The notes beneath the pieces were generated by a model. It was not told where the DNA came from and searched no databases. It worked only from the letters and a program-made list of their open reading frames with translations. Positions 1 through 5,241 of a stretch of 7,808 bases of DNA are shown here, piece after piece; within the stretch, counting starts at the first letter, position 1; each line of letters opens with the position of its first letter. The position numbers and the translations under genes are program-made. The DNA is from Candidatus Staskawiczbacteria bacterium RIFCSPHIGHO2_02_FULL_34_10 (GTDB lineage: Bacteria > Patescibacteriota > Minisyncoccia > Minisyncoccales > Staskawiczbacteraceae): positions 1 to 7,808 of the forward strand of contig MHOR01000015.1 of assembly GCA_001821915.1 (NCBI GenBank). The letters run 5' to 3'.

Positions 1-22
1 AATTACTATTTGCGCCATGATA

Positions 23-139
23 ACCAAATTTGGCTAATCCAAGGCGTGTTTGGATTTTCCAAATTTGGCGGTCAAAATTGCATTTCGTAATTCAGAGATT
101 ATATATAATTTCTCAGCTTAGCTAAAGCTAAATACGAAA
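23..139. repeat. Nested palindromes in gene-free left end
   Basis: No gene is visible in 1-203, but the stretch is strongly structured. CCAAATTTGG occurs at 24-33 and 59-68. It is self-complementary, so the two copies pair as a 10-bp outer stem. Inside it, AATCCAA (36-42) pairs with TTGGATT (50-56) around a 7-base loop. A second structure follows: TTTCGTA (83-89) pairs with TACGAAA (133-139) and encloses smaller palindromes, including TTAGCT/AGCTAA. There is no T-tract typical of a terminator. A repeated intergenic element or a structured RNA is possible. The pairing is seen; any role is unknown. Confidence 0.5.
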
Positions 140-164
140 CCTTATTTAAGGACAGGTCTAGCAA

Positions 165-200
165 ATAAAGAGCCATGGTTTTAATCCACGGCTTTCTTAA
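165..200 (-). terminator. Intrinsic terminator of pyrE
   Basis: Just after the pyrE stop codon the minus strand reads AGCCGTGG, a 7-base loop, then CCATGGCT (186-193 with 171-178). This is an 8-bp stem with one G-U pair, followed by a T-rich tail (TCTTTATTT). It ends the pyrimidine operon. Confidence 0.65.
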
Positions 201-203
201 AAA

Positions 204-842
204 TCACACTCCGTATTGTTGCTTATAATCTAGTATCTTAATAAGAATGGACGACATTTTTTCATCTTTTTCCAACACTTCAATAAGGTCATCTAGGGTT
301 GCTGCGGCAAATACCGGAATCTTATATTTTGCCTCAAATTCCTGTACCGCAGATAGGTTACTATCTTTGCCACGTTCCTGACGATCAAAAGCAATTACAC
401 ATCCAATGGGAATACCGCCTCCCTTACGGACAATACCAAGTGCTTCAATTAATGAATCCCCGGTAGTCATCACATCATCAACAAGACATACCTTCTTTTC
501 ATAGTAGAGAGAATCCCCAATAATAATACCACCCTCTCCGTGATCTTTTGCTTCTTTGCGATTGTAGGCATAGCCCACCTCTCCACCCATAGTCATAGCG
601 ACTGCCACGGCTATTGCGCTTCCCTTATAAGATGGGCCGAAAACAACATCGGGCAAGAAATGTTTATAAATTACGTCAGTATATGCAATGGCAAGTTTAT
701 ACATAGACTCGCCCTTGTTAAATAACCCTGAATTAAAAAAATAAGGTGAGATGCGTCCACTTTTTAGCATCCTGCCTTTAGGAATAAGTTCTATAGCACC
801 GATTGATAATGCATAAGAAATAAAACTAGCTGCGTAATTCAT
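204..842 (-). CDS. pyrE: Orotate phosphoribosyltransferase
   Basis: Cytoplasmic enzyme that joins orotate to PRPP to give OMP and pyrophosphate, step five of UMP synthesis. The product is 212 residues, close to the 213 of E. coli PyrE as I recall it, and it ends in the same GV. Visible motifs are the LKSGRISPYFFNSG substrate segment (26-39), GPSYKGSAIA (69-78), the flexible catalytic loop YNRKEAKDHGEGG (93-105) and the PRPP-binding signature VCLVDDVMTTGDS (118-130). All key residues look intact. The frame is open up to 884, but I chose the ATG at 840-842 because a perfect AAGGAGG (849-855) lies 6 bases upstream and the family begins here. The gene starts inside the 3' end of the upstream OMPDC-like gene (17-base overlap), so the two are probably co-transcribed and translationally coupled. 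A terminator follows the stop. Assignment is near certain. Confidence 0.96.
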   Translation of the reverse strand: MNYAASFISYALSIGAIELIPKGRMLKSGRISPYFFNSGLFNKGESMYKLAIAYTDVIYKHFLPDVVFGPSYKGSAIAVAVAMTMGGEVGYAYNRKEAKDHGEGGIIIGDSLYYEKKVCLVDDVMTTGDSLIEALGIVRKGGGIPIGCVIAFDRQERGKDSNLSAVQEFEAKYKIPVFAAATLDDLIEVLEKDEKMSSILIKILDYKQQYGV

Positions 843-1551
843 GGTGTGCCTCCTTAAGCTTTCTATCACACAAACCCAAAGCAATTTCTTTTTCTAATAT
901 TTGGAAAGATCTGATGTCTAATATTCTTTCGTCCCCAACAATTAAATAATCAATTCCATTGCCAATCATTTCTCGTGGATCCTTATATCTTAAAGGACAC
1001 ATAGTCAAAAGATTATTAAATGAGTTATTTGACCTTAAAATATAAGCTTGCTCAAATGAACACACAACTCCAAGAAAATTCATTTTTACCAAATTATCGG
1101 CAAAACGCACAATATGAGCATCAATCTTAGTCCCAAAATGCTTCATGCATTCGTCGTCCTTCATATGCATTGAAGCGCTCTTTCCAAAAACATTCAAATT
1201 GCTTTTATGGTTAGCCATTTTTTTAATTAGGGTATCTTCTAATTCATAAACAGAAATCATTTTGGGACCTAAAATACATAATGCTTCAAAAGATTTTACA
1301 ACCTCGCTTAGGTTATCAATAAAAGCTATATCAAAAAAAACTTTTTTTCTTATCAATTGAGAAAATTCAAGTATTTCCCCAAGACAAGAATGAAGATTAT
1401 TTTCTAAAACAGAAAAAAGTAATTCTGACATTTTTGGGTAAATTGATCTAATGCCTATTCTAATAGCCCCAATGTAAGGCAAGAATTGATTTATTTTATT
1501 AATATTAAATTTACCACTAATATTTAAAATAATTCTTTCAGATGGCTTCAT
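826..1551 (-). CDS. Degenerate OMP decarboxylase-like protein (probable pseudoenzyme)
   Basis: A 241-residue protein that aligns by eye with orotidine-5'-phosphate decarboxylase (PyrF) from end to end. An opening beta strand (RIILNI, 6-11) matches the usual IvALD. AIRIGI (29-34) matches fKvGle. FFDIAFIDNLSEV (72-84) matches FLDlKfhDIPnTv. FLGVVCSFEQAYILRS (159-174) matches the conserved GvVcS-qEa region. GNGIDYLIVGD (197-207) matches GadyiVvGR. The residues that make the enzyme work are altered. In the D-x-K-x-x-D motif both aspartates remain (D74, D79) but lysine is A76. The first-strand Asp is N10, the strand-two Lys is R31, PGIR is CPLR, the DQxR phosphate-gripper loop seems deleted, and the final phosphate Arg is D207. 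Decarboxylase activity is therefore unlikely. It overlaps pyrE by 17 bases, so a structural or regulatory partner of PyrE is a reasonable guess. Start: ATG at 1549-1551 with a purine-rich GGGGGA upstream. Fold assignment is fairly secure; role is inference. Confidence 0.68.
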   Translation of the reverse strand: MKPSERIILNISGKFNINKINQFLPYIGAIRIGIRSIYPKMSELLFSVLENNLHSCLGEILEFSQLIRKKVFFDIAFIDNLSEVVKSFEALCILGPKMISVYELEDTLIKKMANHKSNLNVFGKSASMHMKDDECMKHFGTKIDAHIVRFADNLVKMNFLGVVCSFEQAYILRSNNSFNNLLTMCPLRYKDPREMIGNGIDYLIVGDERILDIRSFQILEKEIALGLCDRKLKEAHHELRS

Positions 1552-1599
1552 ACTAGGTCCCCCTAAAAGTTTTCAAGGAACAAATTAATGTCTTAACTT

Positions 1600-1627
1600 C
1601 TTATACCAAAAAACAGCAAAAAATCAA
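1600..1627 (-). promoter_or_regulatory. Candidate promoter of the pyrF-like/pyrE operon
   Basis: On the minus strand TTGATT (1622-1627) and TATAAG (1600-1605) are separated by 16 bases, about 50 bases before the start codon of the OMPDC-like gene. The -35 box lies in the preceding terminator stem. This is a sequence match only. Confidence 0.33.
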
Positions 1628-1643
1628 CCCCCTTAGTTGATTT
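1608..1643 (-). terminator. Intrinsic terminator of the DUF167 gene
   Basis: AAATCAAC (1621-1628) pairs with GTTGATTT (1636-1643) over a 7-base loop. On the minus strand the stem is followed by TTTTTTGCTGTTTTTT-type T-runs. It overlaps the last bases of the DUF167 stop codon region and separates it from the pyrimidine operon. Confidence 0.75.
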
Positions 1644-1899
1644 AATTATTTATTTCAATAACCTTAACTCTTGCTGTATACCCGGATATTATTTCAATTA
1701 ATGACTGGCTAATATCAAAGTAATCTGCTAATAATTTAATAATCGCGGCATTAGCCTTGCCATCAATTGGGGGGGCTTTTACATAAACAATATAATTTGA
1801 TTGGTCAATTTTTTCTATTTTATCTTCTTTTGACCCAGGTTTTGCTTTTACTATAATTTTCACCCCGTTAGAAGTCTGGGCGAAAAATATGCAGAGCAT
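1642..1899 (-). CDS. DUF167/YggU family protein
   Basis: Small conserved protein of the DUF167 (YggU) family, whose cellular role is not settled. The 85-residue frame carries the family pattern: IIVKAKPGSKEDKI (15-28), the central VKAPPIDGKANAAII (40-54), a helix ending LADYFDIS, and ISGYTARVKVIEI (69-83). The start is uncertain. The ATG at 1897-1899 adds about 12 residues (MLCIFFAQTSNG) that are encoded by an inverted-repeat element and do not look like family sequence. The GTG at 1861-1863 would begin directly at VKIIVKAK, where the family usually starts. Neither has a good ribosome-binding site. A terminator follows immediately. The family call is secure; the N-terminus is not. Confidence 0.88.
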   Translation of the reverse strand: MLCIFFAQTSNGVKIIVKAKPGSKEDKIEKIDQSNYIVYVKAPPIDGKANAAIIKLLADYFDISQSLIEIISGYTARVKVIEINN

Positions 1900-1988
1900 A
1901 TTTTTCGCTTACTCATATTAATTATTATTATTTTCCAAATTTTTACCCACTGAAGTTTTTATCACCCCATCCAAACTTCTAACGGGGT
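1862..1988. repeat. 127-bp element with 14-bp inverted terminal repeats
   Basis: ACCCCGTTAGAAGT (1862-1875) is repeated exactly in inverted orientation as ACTTCTAACGGGGT (1975-1988). Inside it lies a perfect 13-bp palindrome, GCGAAAAATATGC (1880-1892) with its complement at 1896-1908 and a 3-base loop. No target duplication is obvious in the flanks. The layout is that of a miniature inverted-repeat element, placed exactly between the metallo-hydrolase stop and the DUF167 body. It may also act as a transcription stop for the metallo-hydrolase gene. The repeats are seen; mobility is inferred. Confidence 0.6.
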
Positions 1989-2003
1989 TTATTTATTCCT
2001 AAC

Positions 2004-2741
2004 CTACCTTTTATGTTTGCAATTACATGCATTACAATCAAGTTCACACTCACAGCAGTGATAACAAAGCCACCTTTGGCAAAAACATCTGTCGGCCGAC
2101 TTCGTAAATGGTTTACGGCACTTTTTACATCTTTCAACAACTTCTAGTTTTACCTCGCTTTTCACTTTTTCTTTTGTTATAAGTTTGGTATTTTTTGTTT
2201 TATAAATTCCTGCATGTCCAGGAATTATCCAATTAGATAACTTCAAAACTAATTTCCTGCTATTTTCTAATTTTTTTATATCTGAAGCATATATATCAAA
2301 ATCTGGGCCATCTTCTTTCCAAAATACATCTCCACAAATTGCAACTACGCCGTCGTCAGTTTGCACAAATAATGTAATGCAGGTATAGTCGTGTCCGGGA
2401 GTTTTTAAAACCTGAATATCTGATGAAAAATGTTCCTGCCAATCCGCAACTCTACCTTCTTTATCCCATAAGCCAAAATATTCTAAAGTCTTTGCATTGG
2501 GAAACATTCCAATATTTCTATAGTGATCAATATGCGAATGTGTTATGCAAACAATATTAACATCATTAATATCAAATCCTTCTTTCTTTAACGCATCTAC
2601 TAGAATTTTTTGGTTTTCTAAATAACCAGGATCAACTACCATCACAATATCTTTATCTAAAACCAAACTCACAGTAGAACAAGTCTTTTTATCATTATCA
2701 TCTGATAAATAGCCTTCAACTAAAACCTTAACTTTTGCCAT
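2004..2741 (-). CDS. Metallo-beta-lactamase-fold hydrolase with Cys-rich tail
   Basis: A 245-residue hydrolase of the metallo-beta-lactamase superfamily. Zinc ligands are present in order: HSHIDH (H68, H70, D72, H73), TPGH (H117), GD (D138) and PGH (H176), which predicts a two-zinc centre. The single-domain layout resembles MBLAC1- or glyoxalase II-type proteins, but the substrate cannot be read from sequence. After about residue 203 comes an unusual tail holding 11 cysteines and one histidine in about 40 residues (C205, C208, C219, C221, C226, C229, C230, C232, C236, C239, C241). It looks like a zinc-ribbon or other metal-binding module. No signal peptide or membrane helix is seen, so it is probably cytoplasmic. 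The start ATG (2739-2741) has no strong ribosome-binding site. The gene stands alone between a terminator upstream and the inverted-repeat element downstream. Confidence 0.9.
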   Translation of the reverse strand: MAKVKVLVEGYLSDDNDKKTCSTVSLVLDKDIVMVVDPGYLENQKILVDALKKEGFDINDVNIVCITHSHIDHYRNIGMFPNAKTLEYFGLWDKEGRVADWQEHFSSDIQVLKTPGHDYTCITLFVQTDDGVVAICGDVFWKEDGPDFDIYASDIKKLENSRKLVLKLSNWIIPGHAGIYKTKNTKLITKEKVKSEVKLEVVERCKKCRKPFTKSADRCFCQRWLCYHCCECELDCNACNCKHKR

Positions 2742-2808
2742 ATTTTGATCTAAAAATTATACTTTCTTGCGCTTATTTTTATTTATTCTTTAAATTCTTA
2801 TTTCCTAA

Positions 2809-2837
2809 ATTATACACTAAAAAACCGCTTTTAGCAA
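2809..2837 (-). promoter_or_regulatory. Candidate promoter of the metallo-hydrolase gene
   Basis: TTGCTA (2832-2837) and a consensus TATAAT (2809-2814) on the minus strand are exactly 17 bases apart. The -35 box lies in the loop region of the upstream terminator hairpin. The start codon is about 68 bases from the -10 box. A second TATAAT-like stretch closer to the gene lacks a -35 partner. Confidence 0.45.
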
Positions 2838-2856
2838 TATGCCTTAGCGGTTTTTT
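2819..2856 (-). terminator. Strong, probably bidirectional terminator after the ATP-cone gene
   Basis: AAAAAACCGCT (2819-2829) pairs with AGCGGTTTTTT (2846-2856) as a perfect 11-bp stem with a 16-base loop, giving a T6 tail on either strand. It starts 10 bases after the ATP-cone stop. Confidence 0.88.
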
Positions 2857-2866
2857 AAATTTATAA

Positions 2867-3142
2867 TTAACCCTTTGACTCTTCGTGCGATCTCCATGAC
2901 TCTGCGACAATTGGATAAGAAATATCTAATTCTGAAAGAATTTTTTCTCTTATATCACTGCTTGTCACCTCTTCTTGATCTTCAATTGAAGTTGTAACTA
3001 AATTAGAAACTTCTTCTGCAATATTATCTGCCTCACCATCTGATAATTCTGCTTCTGTTGCTGCTGCCTTAATGCCAGCTTTCATCTTCTCTATATCAAA
3101 AGTAGACTTTGTTCCATCTTTTTTTACTACAAAATTTGCCAT
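2867..3142 (-). CDS. Stand-alone ATP-cone domain protein
   Basis: A 91-residue protein that is almost entirely one ATP-cone. The nucleotide-binding start FVVKKDGTKSTFDIEKMKAG (4-23) is followed by helices (IKAAATEAEL, EADNIAEEV) and a closing segment (SDIREKILSEL, 62-72). ATP-cones bind ATP/dATP and act as allosteric switches in ribonucleotide reductases and in the repressor NrdR. Here there is no zinc finger and no reductase domain. The charged C-terminus (SWRSHEESKG) matches nothing I know. It could be a free nucleotide-sensing subunit acting on a reductase encoded elsewhere. It has its own terminator on both sides and no operon partner. No clear ribosome-binding site precedes ATG 3140-3142. 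Domain call good; function inferred. Confidence 0.87.
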   Translation of the reverse strand: MANFVVKKDGTKSTFDIEKMKAGIKAAATEAELSDGEADNIAEEVSNLVTTSIEDQEEVTSSDIREKILSELDISYPIVAESWRSHEESKG

Positions 3143-3162
3143 AACTTTAGAATCTAGAATTT

Positions 3163-3185
3163 AAAAAATATGCTTTGCATATTTT
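3163..3185 (-). terminator. AT-rich hairpin, probable terminator of the nuclease gene
   Basis: AAAATATGC (3165-3173) pairs perfectly with GCATATTTT (3177-3185) over a TTT loop; on the minus strand a T6 run follows. The stem has only two G-C pairs. Its core matches the palindrome at 1880-1908, so it may instead be a copy of the same repeat. It sits about 28 bases after the thermonuclease stop. Confidence 0.5.
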
Positions 3186-3212
3186 CTACTTTCTATTTTA
3201 TAATTTCTATTT

Positions 3213-3770
3213 TTAATTTACGACCTTTAACTTATTTATATTCCATTTACAACCAACTTTATTTTCAATAGCATATTTTTCGGCATTTTGGATTTCTATT
3301 TTATAACTTATATCTGGTTCATAAAATCTTGCTATTGCAAACCCCTCCTTAACTAACTCTAAACCAATATTCTTATTATCTAAAAAAATAGTTCTTAAAC
3401 ACCTACCATATTTGTCTAAATCAGTAATATCTTTTTTTAAAACAACGTCTTTATTTAAAACCAGCTGTTCTAATCTTCCTTTTGCCGCTTCATAACACGG
3501 ATAATTCTTTTCGTCGGCATCAATATTTAAAAGTCTAATGTGCTCTCCCCCTAAAACTACCACTGTGTCCCCATCAATTACTTTAGTTACAATAGTATTA
3601 TCCTGCGCTTTACATTTTAGAGATTTCTCATTAAAACTATTTTCCACATCCAAAATTGAATTATTACTCCCAACTACTTGAGGCTTATTTATGATTGCTA
3701 AATATAAAAAAATTCCTATAATAAGCGCTCCAAAAATAAGTCCTGTAAAAATTAAGTTTTTTTGTTGCAT
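3213..3770 (-). CDS. Membrane-anchored thermonuclease (SNase-like)
   Basis: A staphylococcal-nuclease-type DNA/RNA endonuclease of 185 residues. An N-terminal hydrophobic helix (about 7-27) without a lipobox cysteine should hold it in the membrane with the nuclease domain outside. A linker (28-55) precedes the OB-fold domain. Catalytic residues are all present: VIDGDT with D68 (D21 in S. aureus nuclease), IRLLNID with R79 and D84 (R35, D40), E87 (E43) and DKYGR with R123 (R87). Four cysteines (C53, C92, C124, C174) could form disulfides, consistent with an extracytoplasmic location. TTAAGG lies 7-8 bases before ATG 3768-3770 and a promoter candidate precedes it. In reduced, nucleotide-dependent genomes such enzymes plausibly degrade external DNA for uptake; that role is inference. 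Confidence 0.93.
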   Translation of the reverse strand: MQQKNLIFTGLIFGALIIGIFLYLAIINKPQVVGSNNSILDVENSFNEKSLKCKAQDNTIVTKVIDGDTVVVLGGEHIRLLNIDADEKNYPCYEAAKGRLEQLVLNKDVVLKKDITDLDKYGRCLRTIFLDNKNIGLELVKEGFAIARFYEPDISYKIEIQNAEKYAIENKVGCKWNINKLKVVN

Positions 3771-3787
3771 TATTTTACCTTAAATTA

Positions 3788-3816
3788 AATGTAACTCTTT
3801 TTATATTTTAAATCAA
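3788..3816 (-). promoter_or_regulatory. Candidate promoter of the thermonuclease gene
   Basis: Minus-strand TTGATT (3811-3816) and TACATT (3788-3793) are spaced by 17 bases, shortly before a TTAAGG ribosome-binding site and the start codon. Confidence 0.4.
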
Positions 3817-3861
3817 TAAAAAAAGGGTTAAAAAAAACTCCTCTTCATTACGAAATTAAAA

Positions 3862-4203
3862 CTATTTACAATCCTGTGGACATTCTTGTGGGGTTTCAGG
3901 ACAAATACAATTTAGACTTCCATTTTTACAGGTTGGCTCTGTTTTCTGACAAATTCCATCACCACAAAGATCAGAGCAAATAAATAATCCTCCACCGCCC
4001 TGAACTTCAATATCCGGATTATTTAACTGAATTTGTGGTTTTTCTTTTTGATCAAGCGTATTATCTTTTTTGTTTAGGTTTTCCTGCTGTGTCTCTAAAT
4101 TATTATTTTGGTTTAAATTTTTATATAAGAAAAAACTACCAATTAAAACTAATATTAATAAAATTACTACTAATAATATTTTTCTATCTATTTTTATAAA
4201 CAT
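3862..4203 (-). CDS. Membrane-anchored Cys-rich small protein, function unknown
   Basis: I do not recognise a named family for this 113-residue protein. A strongly hydrophobic helix (about 9-27) follows a short basic N-terminus, so the rest should be outside the membrane. A polar Asn/Gln/Lys-rich linker (30-66) leads to a glycine stretch (GGGG, 69-72) and a compact C-terminal module with eight cysteines (C76, C80, C85, C92, C99, C101, C108, C112) in a CGDGIC...C...CPQDC layout. Modules of this CGDGxC type are common in secreted or surface proteins and usually form disulfides. An even cysteine number fits four bonds. The small size suggests an anchored adhesion or scaffold piece rather than an enzyme. 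It has its own promoter candidate. Topology is confident; function is not known. Confidence 0.8.
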   Translation of the reverse strand: MFIKIDRKILLVVILLILVLIGSFFLYKNLNQNNNLETQQENLNKKDNTLDQKEKPQIQLNNPDIEVQGGGGLFICSDLCGDGICQKTEPTCKNGSLNCICPETPQECPQDCK

Positions 4204-4215
4204 ATATTCTTAAAT

Positions 4216-4244
4216 TTTATATTGTAACTTAATAATTTTTACAA
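4216..4244 (-). promoter_or_regulatory. Candidate promoter of the Cys-rich protein gene
   Basis: TTGTAA (4239-4244) and TATAAA (4216-4221) on the minus strand with a 17-base spacer, just before the start codon at 4203. The spacer ends in TTACAA, forming an inverted repeat with the -35 box, which could be an operator or chance. Confidence 0.45.
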
Positions 4245-4324
4245 ATTTAAACGTGGCGGAATAAAGATGCAATATAGTTATGTGAATAAAGAAATATTGT
4301 TTTCGGTTTTTATAGCACTTTTAG

Positions 4325-4396
4325 TGCGTGTGGAAGGAATCGGACCTTCGACCTCCACTTTATCAGAGTGGCGTTCTACCACTGAACTACACACGC
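4325..4396 (-). tRNA. tRNA-Ile (anticodon GAU)
   Basis: A complete 72-base cloverleaf folds on the minus strand. The acceptor stem GCGTGTG/CACACGC has 7 pairs. The D arm GTTC/GAAC has a 7-base loop containing GG. The anticodon stem CCACT/AGTGG holds loop CTGATAA, with anticodon GAT at 4362-4364. The T stem GAAGG/CCTTC closes loop TCCGATT, and the discriminator is A. No CCA is encoded. The T loop is odd: the base at position 55 is C where nearly all tRNAs have U (pseudouridine). The first ten bases overlap the end of the neighbouring coding region, whose stop codon TAG lies at tRNA positions 8-10. Confidence 0.95.
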
Positions 4397-5073
4397 ATTT
4401 CTCTATAAGCATCAAGGAGTGCTTTTATAGCCATCGTTATCTCTCTTTTTTTGGTTACACTATCAAAGATAATACTGCACGTTCCATGCCTTTGTGGTCC
4501 TTGATAAGTAAAATCCCCCTCTTTAATTTTTTTAATTTGCGTTTTATAAAATTGTTTCCTTGGCAACTTAGTTATATTTTCCCAAAATAACTTTTCTTCT
4601 TCAATATCCATATTTTCGTATAAGTGAAGCTCTGCGCGTATATTATGATTGTCTATGCCAAAAAAATCAACCATCCATTTTAAAAAGAATTGAATGACCG
4701 CTGTATCGGTATTGGCTATCCCCACCCGACCCTTACTCTTTTTATCCCCTTCACCAAGATACAACATTAATCCCGCTACAAAAAAACTTGCCTTGCTAAG
4801 ATTGGATATCTGTTTTCTGTATTTTTGATATATTTCCTTTTCTAATTCCTCGCGTTTCTCACTCATTGTATTACGAAAACGTTCTCGGCTTGCTTCTCCC
4901 CGAAGCCATGATTGACGACGTAATTTTAAAATCTCATCTTCGCGCAAAGGATGTTCTTGTAACCAATAACTTAACGTACTTTTAGGAACTTTGAGTCTTT
5001 TTTGAATTTCACTATAACTTAACCTGTTTTCTATTCGCAATATTATTGCTTTTTGCCTTAACTTGGCTTTCAT
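4387..5073 (-). CDS. HTH and LAGLIDADG-like endonuclease-type protein
   Basis: A 228-residue protein with two parts. The N-terminus (about 5-40, ending SEIQKRLKVPKSTLSYWLQE) is a helix-turn-helix of the resolvase/transposase kind. A basic, probably coiled linker follows (60-95). From about 95 a LAGLIDADG-like domain begins: SFFVAGLMLYLGEGDKK (96-112) has the helix-plus-acidic signature. VGIANTDTAVIQFFLKWM (117-134) and the Phe/Tyr-rich WENITKLPRKQFYKT (164-178) resemble the body of archaeal and intein homing endonucleases. The family is often annotated only as an HTH protein and appears in Patescibacteria without an intein or intron. DNA binding is likely; cleavage is uncertain because only one acidic motif (E108/D110) is clear. 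The 3' end runs 10 bases into tRNA-Ile, so the last residues MRV are encoded by the tRNA acceptor stem. Start ATG 5071-5073 has no clear ribosome-binding site. Confidence 0.78.
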   Translation of the reverse strand: MKAKLRQKAIILRIENRLSYSEIQKRLKVPKSTLSYWLQEHPLREDEILKLRRQSWLRGEASRERFRNTMSEKREELEKEIYQKYRKQISNLSKASFFVAGLMLYLGEGDKKSKGRVGIANTDTAVIQFFLKWMVDFFGIDNHNIRAELHLYENMDIEEEKLFWENITKLPRKQFYKTQIKKIKEGDFTYQGPQRHGTCSIIFDSVTKKREITMAIKALLDAYREMRV

Positions 5074-5241
5074 ATTTTATTTAGATATTATTATTAACTT
5101 ACAGTAGACTTTAACCTATTGTACAACTTTAATAGGGAAAAAACAATAACGATTACTCACTTTCCTTAATTAATAATAAAAATCTCAAAACTATAAATAA
5201 TTATAAAACCTAAATTATTAAAAATCAACAGACACGCTAAC

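Noticed and set aside
540..725. Open frame on the plus strand within pyrE
   Set aside because: It is antisense to strongly conserved PyrE sequence and has no family features.
843..884. Upstream start giving PyrE 14 more residues
   Set aside because: The internal ATG at 842 has a perfect AAGGAGG at 6 bases and matches the family start; the extension has neither.
826..1551. Calling this gene an active pyrF
   Set aside because: The catalytic lysine and the phosphate-binding residues are missing in the only sensible alignment.
4312..4328. GCACT/AGTGC hairpin at the tRNA 3' end as a terminator
   Set aside because: The stem has only 5 pairs, overlaps the mature tRNA and is followed by no T-tract on the minus strand.
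4267..4590. 107-codon plus-strand frame across the tRNA
   Set aside because: Its sequence is a read-through of the complement of tRNA-Ile and the HTH gene; no ribosome-binding site or family.
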